Source: a virus. From it: 26,316 nt of DNA. The translations under genes were made by a program, and so were the position numbers. The notes under the pieces are model-generated. The model saw only the letters and a program-made list of their open reading frames with translations, searched no databases and had not been told where the DNA came from. Shown here one piece after another: positions 7,264 to 12,306 of this stretch. The stretch's first letter is position 1; every line of letters begins with the position of its first letter. The stretch is taken from the IMG/VR virus record IMGVR_UViG_3300027859_000071, positions 1 through 26,316 of that record; one strand, given 5' to 3'.

Positions 7264-7463
7264 GATTCAGCCTCTGAAACAGCGTCTGCATAGGCTGAAT
7301 CCAGCACTTCAATGATGAATTCAGTAGTGGGCCAGCTTGGACGCGGAAGCATCGGTGTTGATTGATGCATGAGCATAAAAAGGATGCTCCATTGATCCCG
7401 CGTCAGTGTCGCCGTAATGGTGATCAGCTCACCACCATTTAGCTTTGCGTTTGTTGGTGTCAT
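7260..7463 (-). CDS. Hypothetical protein, 67 aa
   Basis: Unrecognised small acidic protein (TRDQWSILFMLMHQSTPMLPRPSWPTTEFIIEVLDSAY). No signal peptide or obvious transmembrane segment. Support for coding comes from its place in the chain of overlapping genes: its ATG lies in CTGAATCATGA overlapping the previous stop, with GAGGG upstream, and its stop overlaps the MarR-like start in the same way. It could be a small partner of the regulator; that is speculation. Confidence 0.65.
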   Translation of the reverse strand: MTPTNAKLNGGELITITATLTRDQWSILFMLMHQSTPMLPRPSWPTTEFIIEVLDSAYADAVSEAES

Positions 7464-7735
7464 GATTCAGCCCTCAGTGCAGCGGTCTGCTCCTGAACGT
7501 GCTCATCGTCATGAGTCAGAGCGTAATAAACATCATTTTGCAGAATGTCCATGCACTCCAGTGCTGAAACTCCTGGATAGGACATCTCCTGATTGCTTTT
7601 AAGAAACGTTTTTAAAGCTTCCAGCAATTGTTCATCAGTTGCACTGGTAGATGTCCCGATCTGTTGCAGCCATAGGCAACTGCTTAACAGGCCATAAAGC
7701 CGATTGGCTCCAGGCCTTGTGAAATTGACTTTCAT
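7460..7735 (-). CDS. Hypothetical protein, 91 aa, first gene of the leftward regulator cluster
   Basis: Unrecognised, probably all-helical small protein (GANRLYGLLSSCLWLQQIG, then TDEQLLEALKTFLKSNQEMSY, then a segment ending ALTHDDEHVQEQTAALRAES). I chose ATG at 7735. The frame also opens at GTG 7759, but that codon falls inside the leader hairpin (7756-7771), making it a poor start. It is the first gene downstream of the promoter-leader at 7744-7819. Its stop overlaps the next ATG in the CTGAATCATGA junction preceded by GAGGG. Function unknown. Confidence 0.65.
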   Translation of the reverse strand: MKVNFTRPGANRLYGLLSSCLWLQQIGTSTSATDEQLLEALKTFLKSNQEMSYPGVSALECMDILQNDVYYALTHDDEHVQEQTAALRAES

Positions 7736-7743
7736 GGTGCTTT

Positions 7744-7819
7744 GTTGTAGTGAAAGCACTGTTTCCAGCGCATATTCAGATCATATATGGAACGTCCCGT
7801 TTCTGCAAGCTTCCAGTGC
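7744..7819 (-). promoter_or_regulatory. Promoter-leader element, copy 1: sigma70-like promoter plus GAAA-loop hairpin
   Basis: Read leftward: GCACTGGAAG (7819-7810), -35-like TTGCAG (7808-7803), a 17-bp spacer, -10-like TATGAT (7785-7780), then hairpin GCGCTGGAAACAGTGC (7771-7756; 6 bp including one G-T, GAAA loop) and CACTACAAC (7752-7744), ending about 9 nt before the ATG at 7735. The predicted transcript would begin almost at the hairpin. A near copy lies at 9488-9566. It probably drives the cluster 7735-6115 and perhaps integrase and RNA polymerase. Confidence 0.75.
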
Positions 7820-7862
7820 GATCAAGGAACAAACGAGCGCAGCGAGGATGTGACAGCGCAAT

Positions 7863-7887
7863 AAAAAACCGGGCTCTATGGCCCGGT
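7863..7887 (-). terminator. Rho-independent terminator after the ArdC-like gene
   Basis: Read leftward, ACCGGGC (7887-7881) and GCCCGGT (7874-7868) form a perfect 7-bp GC-rich stem with a 6-nt loop, followed by a T-run (7868-7863). It lies 24 bp past the ArdC-like stop and insulates it from the promoter-leader just downstream. The stretch 7820-7862 shows nothing else. Confidence 0.9.
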
Positions 7888-7911
7888 CCCCCATCACTCG
7901 ACTTCTCCAGC

Positions 7912-8889
7912 CTATGCCTTAACAGTCTCCCGTGCAGGCTCTTCCATGTCTTCCATGGTGACCTCTCCAGTGATCAGATCAGCTGCTCTCCTGGCCTCTG
8001 AGATGGCCTTCAGAAGGCTCTTTGATCCATCCTCCCTAAGCTTGCTGGCCCAGTGCTTCAGATAGCTCGCATGGTTCTGAATATCGCAACCAATATTCAG
8101 CCTGCAACCAATCAGGATGGATGCAAGCTCCGCCACTAGCTCCTCCCTGGCATAACTAGATGATCCGAACTTGCCCTCCATCGGACGGTTCAGCCGTGAC
8201 TTATGACCAGTGCTGTGAGCCTGCTCATGAGCCCAGGTGGCATAGAAAGCAAGGCTTGATTCAAAGCTCCCTATAGGCGGCATGGAAATACAATCACCTA
8301 GTGGTGAATAGCAAGCTACTGATCCGCCATAAGTCGTTTTAACAGGCCAAGCTCCTAGAACATTCTGTGCATTATCAATAATTTCATTTTCTTTCAGTGG
8401 TGTCGTTTCACCTAATGCAGCCTTTACCAGTGAATCCAGCTTATTCTGAGCCTTATCATCCTTACCCTGAATATCAGCGACATTAAAAACACATGCAACC
8501 TTATAACTGGTCCATATGTTCATTTCAGCTTCTCCAGCATCATTAATAACAGGTTTACCCTGTTCATCCTGTTTTTCATATTGATTAAGTTGCGGTCTAA
8601 GCACTCTTGCCGCTTTGCATCCTTTAACAGGATGACAACCAATTTGTTTTGCCTGGGCTGATCCAATCCATAAGGGCATGCTCTGACCTCTCATGGATGA
8701 ATAGATCTCCAGGAGCATTGGATTCGCTCCTGAATACTCTCGACCAGTGATCAGGTTCCTGTGCATCCCTCCAGTCCTTGATGCATCCCATGGCTTACGC
8801 CATGGCGCTAGTTCAGTCCCTGATTCAAACAGTGCAACCAGGTCATTAAACAGGACTTCTTCAGGCTTGATGAATGTTTTCTTAGTCAT
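7912..8889 (-). CDS. ArdC-like antirestriction protein with zincin-type peptidase domain
   Basis: Family known on plasmids and phages for protecting incoming DNA against host restriction. The N-terminal ArdC region binds ssDNA and the C-terminal part is a metallopeptidase-like (gluzincin) domain. In this 325-residue protein the N-terminal signature (FESGTELAPWRKPW, NLITGREYSGANPMLL) spans about 21-60. The metal-binding HEQAH is at 221-225 followed by YAREELVAELAS (246-257) with the glutamates expected for the third ligand. It has its own downstream terminator and is preceded by another terminator only about 25 bp upstream of ATG 8889, so its expression control is unusual. A role in defending the phage genome at entry is inference from family. 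Confidence 0.88.
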   Translation of the reverse strand: MTKKTFIKPEEVLFNDLVALFESGTELAPWRKPWDASRTGGMHRNLITGREYSGANPMLLEIYSSMRGQSMPLWIGSAQAKQIGCHPVKGCKAARVLRPQLNQYEKQDEQGKPVINDAGEAEMNIWTSYKVACVFNVADIQGKDDKAQNKLDSLVKAALGETTPLKENEIIDNAQNVLGAWPVKTTYGGSVACYSPLGDCISMPPIGSFESSLAFYATWAHEQAHSTGHKSRLNRPMEGKFGSSSYAREELVAELASILIGCRLNIGCDIQNHASYLKHWASKLREDGSKSLLKAISEARRAADLITGEVTMEDMEEPARETVKA

Positions 8890-8913
8890 GGTTCCAGGTA
8901 GTGATGGAATGGA

Positions 8914-8947
8914 TAAAAAAAAGAACAGGAGATAAATTATCCCCTGT
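8914..8947 (-). terminator. Rho-independent terminator upstream of the ArdC-like gene
   Basis: Read leftward, ACAGGGGATAA pairs with TTATCTCCTGT over 8947-8925 (one G-U, very small loop if fully paired), followed by TTC and eight T residues (to about 8914). It ends transcripts of the 9476-8966 genes, 19 nt after the stop. It leaves no space for an ordinary promoter before the ArdC start at 8889. Confidence 0.85.
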
Positions 8948-8965
8948 AATCAATAATTGATTGAA

Positions 8966-9235
8966 CTATTCTTTAACAGGAGTCCAGACCTTTACCTGAG
9001 TACAGTTGCAGGCTAAAACTCCATAATCAGTAGCATGGTGATACTTCATGAAATTACTCTCAGTTCCAGGAATAACGTCAATGACTGAGTTTTCTGGTAT
9101 CTCTTTATAAGTAAATACTTTGTATGCTTCATAATCTTGCTGATTATTGTCATAATCAAAACCTGTCTCATCTCCATTGATCATTGCACAGATCCAGTGA
9201 TCAGGAACATACATTTTGTGAGTTCTGAATTTCAT
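8966..9235 (-). CDS. Hypothetical protein, 89 aa
   Basis: Unrecognised acidic small protein starting MKFRTHKMYVPDHWICAMIN, with a Gly-Asp-Glu-Thr-Gly turn and a C-terminal beta-rich part ending TQVKVWTPVKE. I chose ATG at 9235. The frame remains open to TTG 9310, but that would overlap the upstream 66-aa gene. Short proteins with a VPDxWICAxxNGDxxG-like pattern are, from memory, frequent near ArdC-like genes in aquatic bacteria and phages; this was not checked. It is cotranscribed with the 66-aa gene and ends at the 8914-8947 terminator. Confidence 0.6.
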   Translation of the reverse strand: MKFRTHKMYVPDHWICAMINGDETGFDYDNNQQDYEAYKVFTYKEIPENSVIDVIPGTESNFMKYHHATDYGVLACNCTQVKVWTPVKE

Positions 9236-9275
9236 GATGGATTGATTGAATGAATAGTAATGATTAATAAAATGA

Positions 9276-9476
9276 TCAGAGATATGCACTGAATGCATCG
9301 TGAACATCAATTGAATAATCAGGATGATTGATCAGTGCATTGATTGCATTTGTCCTGGTCTGAATAGCTTTGTAATGACGCTGCAGGTCATACAGACTGT
9401 TAGGTAGCGATGCTTCTGCATCCATTGCATCCTTCGTCTGGATAACAGTCCTGGTCAACTGCTTGATGCTTTCCAT
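9276..9476 (-). CDS. Hypothetical protein, 66 aa, first gene of the leftward arm
   Basis: Unrecognised helical protein (MESIKQLTRTVIQTKDAMDA, then LYDLQRHYKAIQTRTNAINALI). The start at ATG 9476 is supported by GGAG six bases upstream, one of the few clear ribosome sites here. It lies directly downstream of promoter-leader copy 2 (9488-9566). As the first gene read from a host-type promoter, next to an antirestriction gene, it is a candidate early host-interaction protein; that is inference only. Confidence 0.6.
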   Translation of the reverse strand: MESIKQLTRTVIQTKDAMDAEASLPNSLYDLQRHYKAIQTRTNAINALINHPDYSIDVHDAFSAYL

Positions 9477-9487
9477 TGATTGCTCCG

Positions 9488-9566
9488 GTTGTAGTGCTGC
9501 TCACTGTTTCCAGTGAACTATCAGACCATAGCACTGGTCCTTGCCATTCTGCAACCTTTCCACTGC
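9488..9566 (-). promoter_or_regulatory. Promoter-leader element, copy 2: sigma70-like promoter plus GAAA-loop hairpin
   Basis: Read leftward: GCAGTGGAAAGG (9566-9555), -35-like TTGCAG (9554-9549), an 18-bp spacer, -10-like TATGGT (9530-9525), hairpin TCACTGGAAACAGTGA (9516-9501; perfect 6 bp, GAAA loop) and CACTACAAC (9496-9488). It mirrors copy 1 block by block with different spacer bases. It should drive the genes at 9476 and 9235, ending at the 8914-8947 terminator. Confidence 0.75.
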
Positions 9567-9971
9567 AGCAAGCTCCTATTCTTATCAATCTTATATTGAT
9601 TATATTATTCTTTATGGTTCATTATATTTTCATGCTGTTTCATTCTTATTCTTTTTATGGGTCGTGTGTGTATCCAAACTAATAAGAATTAAACAGTACA
9701 GAATAATAATAATACAAATCTATCTGGTTGTCAATTCATTTCATTAAGGACGCTGTGAGGATCAGATGGTGTGATCTTAGCGCCCTCAGAATATTTAAAA
9801 GGAAACATCGACGGGGGAAAAATCAAAAATATATATATACGCGTACCCATACACCGATTAGTAACAAAAATCCGATGTATCACTAATTCATCAAGTATTA
9901 ATCTAGATCCATCATATGAATCATAGATATTTCTATTAAGTGTTAGATCAGGATTAATCAGTAATGAATAC

Positions 9972-10056
9972 TAACAGCCTTTTAACAGCCTCTTCTAGAT
10001 TGAGAGTTATTTGTTAGGGAGAAAGTCCGTTCCAGAGGAACTTTCTCATAACAGCC
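9972..10056 (+). repeat. TAACAGCC direct repeats (three copies)
   Basis: TAACAGCC occurs at 9972-9979, 9983-9990 and 10049-10056. The first two are 11 bp apart, about one helical turn, and both are followed by T. The third is 66 bp further on. Such phasing is typical of cooperative binding sites (integrase arm sites, repressor operators, iterons). The bound protein is unknown. Confidence 0.6.
10019..10047. other. Inverted repeat/hairpin in the control region
   Basis: GAGAAAGT (10019-10026) pairs with ACTTTCTC (10040-10047). An alternative inner hairpin GTTCC-AGA-GGAAC is also possible. No T-run follows on either strand. It lies between the second and third TAACAGCC repeats. Confidence 0.5.
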
Positions 10057-10144
10057 CGACATCAATTATGGATCCTTCTAATGGTTTGGATTGATCTTTT
10101 GATGAATGATGATGGATCAGTAATGAGTGGAGTCTAAGCAGGTG

Positions 10145-10162
10145 TGTCAAGCATTTGTCAAG
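10145..10162 (+). repeat. TGTCAAG direct repeat pair
   Basis: TGTCAAG at 10145-10151 and 10156-10162, 11 bp apart, in the same control region as the other phased repeats. Confidence 0.5.
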
Positions 10163-10200
10163 AGTGCTAGTGGAGCAGTAGCAATTGCGTGCAATGGACC

Positions 10201-10229
10201 TTTACGGGCCTGTAAGGGCCGTGTAAGGG
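10201..10229 (+). repeat. TGTAAGGG-type tandem repeats
   Basis: TTTACGGG (10201-10208), TGTAAGGG (10211-10218) and TGTAAGGG (10222-10229), spaced 10 and 11 bp. A weaker relative, TGTAGGGG, is at 10271-10278. CACTAGATAGGG follows at about 10236. They lie about 100 bp upstream of the first rightward gene. Confidence 0.55.
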
Positions 10230-10323
10230 TTATTGCACTAGATAGGGCATAACGTATGGGTAAGAGGCCTTGTAGGGGCTTCTAGAGCCTGCTAAGGATG
10301 TTCCAGTACGTTCAAGCAATGTT

Positions 10324-10476
10324 GTGATTGATCTGGCTCGGCTTCATTGCGTCAAATCCAATGGGGAGGGTTCTTCCCTGTATCAGCTCTTTGATGTGCC
10401 CCGTAAGGACGCTCCAAGGCGCCATAAGGAGCTAAAGAGCCAGGGTTGGACTGTCACCCATACGGAGCTTGTTTGA
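10324..10476 (+). CDS. Hypothetical protein, 50 aa, GTG start
   Basis: A short frame giving a protein-like sequence with no ATG: after GTG it reads IDLARLHCVKSNGEGSSLYQ, then LFDVPRKDAPRRHKELKSQG and WTVTHTELV. The part LYQLFDVPRKDAPRR…L..QGW.VTHTELV looks like a small winged or helical motif rather than random translation. Its stop is one base before the ATG of the Ig-like gene, suggesting coupling. No ribosome site is visible. GTG at 10324 is the only usable start I see; the frame is open back to a TAG near 10272. Confidence 0.45.
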   Translation: MIDLARLHCVKSNGEGSSLYQLFDVPRKDAPRRHKELKSQGWTVTHTELV

Positions 10477-10477
10477 G

Positions 10478-11539
10478 ATGAATGAAGCCCCTCTGAAGCG
10501 GGATGTGTACCGACCTACATCCAGACCTGTCCTCAAGGATCCAGATGACTCCCTTCACCTGGAATGGGTCATGGTCCCCTTTGATGCCTCTCCAAGCCCT
10601 CCAGGGCCGGAACGAACACCCATCACGGTGGTCTCTCCCGCCAAGTGGGCAGATGTCGGCAATGTCTATGTCGTCGGCAGCACTGTCTTTGCTGAAACTG
10701 CTGGCTTCACTGGTGGGTTAACCGATACCACTACCTATCGCTGGCGGACTCAGACCCGTGCTGCTGCCGATGCCTCATGGATCAATGGCAGCTGGACTAA
10801 TTACACCGATCATGCAGAAGAAGTCTCATTTCCACTAACGGCAGCGGGGCAGGTCCGTTTCCAGTGTCAAGCCAGAGATACAGGCGTTGACCCTGTTGAG
10901 CAGATAAACAGCTTCGCCGGTATCAAGGACGTTGAATCACCATCAACACTGGTGTATTCGAGCCCTGTCGTCACTGGTGAGCCGTGGGTTGGCGAGACAT
11001 TGCGTTGCTCTGAACCTGTCGTCAGTGGTGGCGTAGGGCCATATCAATTTGACTACTTCTGGGTAGACGAAACCAACGCCATTGTTTGGGAAGCACCCAA
11101 AATGGCACCCACAACCATTGTCACTACTTATGACATTGGCAAGATGATGAAATGCCTGGTTCAGATCACTGATAAGGGCTGGGATAAAGGCGAGTCCATC
11201 ACTGTTGAATCCAACAGTATTGGACCTATTGGACAGCGCACGATTGGCACTCTTGCTGTCACTGTTGATGGCACAGCCAACACTGAAGATGATGTGGTCC
11301 CAACGCGGAACGGGCTGGATCACGTCATCCTCGCAACCACTGATGGCAACGCCACTGGTCTCCAGTACGACTTCACCCTTCGTTCAGGACAGGCCAGGCT
11401 TTCAATAACAGGGAACAGCTGCATTGTTTCCATCCAAGGAGCTTCCCCTGGTTCTGTTGCAATTGACATCCGCATTCAAGATTTCAACACCGTTGAGCAA
11501 CAAGCTGGCCAGCGGGTGTCCTTCTACATCGGGGAATGA
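10478..11539 (+). CDS. Ig-like domain protein, probable virion-associated
   Basis: A 353-residue protein made of beta-sandwich-like modules. The first (about 45-145, with TYRWRTQ and VRFQCQARD) and second (about 155-255, with GEPWVGETLRCSEPVVSGG, FDYFWVDE and MMKCLVQITDKG) have the W/C pattern of Ig/PKD-like repeats. The third (about 260-353) looks like a bacterial Ig-like/cadherin-like fold. Such domains decorate capsids and tails of tailed phages and can bind carbohydrates, but none proves the location of this one. I chose ATG 10478, one base after the 50-aa stop, with GGAG about 10 nt upstream; TTG at 10469 is less likely. It leads the rightward mini-operon. Confidence 0.75.
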   Translation: MNEAPLKRDVYRPTSRPVLKDPDDSLHLEWVMVPFDASPSPPGPERTPITVVSPAKWADVGNVYVVGSTVFAETAGFTGGLTDTTTYRWRTQTRAAADASWINGSWTNYTDHAEEVSFPLTAAGQVRFQCQARDTGVDPVEQINSFAGIKDVESPSTLVYSSPVVTGEPWVGETLRCSEPVVSGGVGPYQFDYFWVDETNAIVWEAPKMAPTTIVTTYDIGKMMKCLVQITDKGWDKGESITVESNSIGPIGQRTIGTLAVTVDGTANTEDDVVPTRNGLDHVILATTDGNATGLQYDFTLRSGQARLSITGNSCIVSIQGASPGSVAIDIRIQDFNTVEQQAGQRVSFYIGE

Positions 11540-11682
11540 ACTGGACTCAGATCCTGCATACTGCCAACATTGAAGAACCACCTCACTACCGGGAGACTGT
11601 TGAACGATGCCTGCAAAGAAAAGCTGCTGGACTGGTTATGAAAAGCGCGGCACAAAAAAAGGCAAAAACGGGAAAACGGTAA
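11536..11682 (+). CDS. Hypothetical protein, 48 aa, overlapping the next small gene
   Basis: MNWTQILHTANIEEPPHYRE is followed by a basic tail (KSAAQKKAKTGKR). The start overlaps the stop of the Ig-like gene (ATGA at 11536-11539) and GGGGA sits just upstream, supporting coupled translation. The last 76 nt overlap the 36-aa gene in another frame. Unrecognised; small virion or nucleoid-type roles would fit its charge but are speculation. Confidence 0.5.
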   Translation: MNWTQILHTANIEEPPHYRETVERCLQRKAAGLVMKSAAQKKAKTGKR

Positions 11683-11717
11683 ATAACTGCGTAAAGAAGG
11701 GCACAAAGAAGAAATGA
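11607..11717 (+). CDS. Small Lys-rich Cys-containing protein, 36 aa
   Basis: The sequence starts MPAKKSCWTGYEKRGTKKGK and ends NNCVKKGTKKK, with CWxGY near the N-terminus and NCV near the C-terminus. From memory, short CWxGY…NCV lysine-rich peptides recur in aquatic phage genomes; this was not checked. The two cysteines could bind metal or form a disulfide, and the charge suggests nucleic-acid binding. GGGAG lies about 11 nt upstream of the ATG. It overlaps the 48-aa ORF. Confidence 0.55.
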   Translation: MPAKKSCWTGYEKRGTKKGKNGKTVNNCVKKGTKKK

Positions 11718-11758
11718 CCTGTTAAGCTTCATTTGTTGCCCGTGGTAGTGCGCGGTCG

Positions 11759-11795
11759 CCAGTATCAAGCGCGTTAGTTACCCCTTCGATACTGG
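11759..11795. other. 8-bp perfect inverted repeat
   Basis: CCAGTATC (11759-11766) and GATACTGG (11788-11795) are separated by 21 nt, immediately before the terminator-like stem at 11799-11844. It may extend the transcript-end structure or be a protein-binding site. Confidence 0.45.
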
Positions 11796-11798
11796 AGG

Positions 11799-11844
11799 AA
11801 ACCCCCTAAACCTGTTCTCTGATCGGTGCAGGCATGGGGGTTTT
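11799..11844. terminator. Bidirectional terminator-like stem between convergent genes
   Basis: AAACCCCC (11799-11806) pairs with GGGGGTTT (11836-11843), with an inner CCTG/CAGG pair (11811-11814 with 11829-11832). On the plus strand TTTTC follows. It sits between the rightward genes ending at 11717 and the leftward lysis genes ending at 11852, where a shared terminator is expected. The short T-runs make it moderate rather than strong. Confidence 0.6.
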
Positions 11845-11851
11845 CTCATGC

Positions 11852-12055
11852 CTACTCATCAAGCCATTGCTTCAGCCTGTAAGCCACAGGTTCAATCCCT
11901 GTCAGCTGATAGAACCTGAAGATCTCCTCATGCTGCTCCTTGTAGAACAGTTGGCTTCTCCCTGGTTGCCAGCAACTCAGATGCTTCCTGGCATCGGCAT
12001 ATCGCATCTCCTCGATTCGGATGCGGCCTTCGGTTTCAAAGATCCTGCGCTTCAT
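11852..12055 (-). CDS. Hypothetical protein, 67 aa, last gene of the lysis cassette
   Basis: Unrecognised, charged, helical (MKRRIFETEGRIRIEEMRYA, then SCWQPGRSQLFYKEQHEEIF, then GIEPVAYRLKQWLDE). No membrane segment. Its ATG overlaps the stop of the nested membrane-protein ORF (ATGA at 12052-12055) and it ends just before the bidirectional terminator. Position in the lysis cassette suggests an accessory lysis role but nothing in the sequence demonstrates it. Confidence 0.55.
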   Translation of the reverse strand: MKRRIFETEGRIRIEEMRYADARKHLSCWQPGRSQLFYKEQHEEIFRFYQLTGIEPVAYRLKQWLDE

Positions 12056-12306
12056 TTCTGTGAATAGCGTGATTTCCGGCCATAGCCCGGTTCATGAAAG
12101 CCATAAAGCTCCTTCTGCTTCCCGTCGTCTGCGGAGTCCTGCTTCGACTGCTGTTCCGGGGTTGACGTAGAGCATGAAGGCTGCTGGGACTTCATCCCAC
12201 GCATGATCCCTAAGACAGCGAGTAATAGTGCCGCAGCCAGGAGCACCGTAAAATTGCGAGCCCATGTTGTAGCTGAAACTGAGAAGTGCGCCCTGTTGAT
12301 TCTCAT
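12052..12306 (-). CDS. One-TM small protein nested in the endolysin gene (holin/spanin candidate)
   Basis: 84 residues: a short basic N-terminus, a single hydrophobic segment NFTVLLAAALLLAVLGIM (about 18-35), then a polar tail of about 47 residues (RGMKSQQPS…GRKSRYSQK). The first 215 nt overlap the 3' part of the endolysin gene in a different frame; the last 40 nt extend past it and the stop overlaps the next start. Nested one-TM genes are a known arrangement for spanins and some holins, so a lysis role is plausible. A chance ORF in a conserved endolysin frame is the alternative. Confidence 0.45.
   Translation of the reverse strand: MRINRAHFSVSATTWARNFTVLLAAALLLAVLGIMRGMKSQQPSCSTSTPEQQSKQDSADDGKQKELYGFHEPGYGRKSRYSQK

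Larger units (their letters stand above)
9567..10323. other. Non-coding control region between the divergent arms
   Basis: About 750 bp without a credible gene. The left half is very AT-rich (9585-9990). An 18-nt strictly alternating purine-pyrimidine tract is at 9829-9846. Three families of short direct repeats spaced 10-11 bp lie at 9972-10056, 10145-10162 and 10201-10229, with a hairpin at 10019-10047. ATCAGTAATGA occurs twice (9957-9967, 10116-10126). Regulatory, attachment-site or replication-origin functions are all possible; the sequence does not decide between them. Confidence 0.7.

Noticed and set aside
9400-9588. 62-aa leftward ORF crossing promoter-leader copy 2
   Set aside because: It would begin upstream of the -35/-10 pair and overlaps the 66-aa gene, which has the better start and ribosome site.
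9476-9747. Phe/Ser-rich rightward ORFs in the AT-rich region
   Set aside because: Composition follows the AT-rich DNA, they run antisense through promoter-leader copy 2, and they have no ribosome site.
9972-10278. CRISPR array interpretation of the direct repeats
   Set aside because: Repeats are 7-9 bp with 10-11 bp periods, not 25-40 bp repeats with unique spacers, and there are no cas genes.
10930-11323. 126-aa leftward ORF antisense to the Ig-like protein
   Set aside because: Shadow of an Ig-like coding region with no supporting signals.
11892-11908. tRNA T-arm look-alike (ACAGG-TTCAATC-CCTGT) that could mark an attP core or tRNA fragment
   Set aside because: The flanking bases do not form the anticodon or acceptor arms, the stretch lies inside the 67-aa ORF, and it is far from integrase. 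A host tRNA comparison would be needed to revive it as an attachment core.
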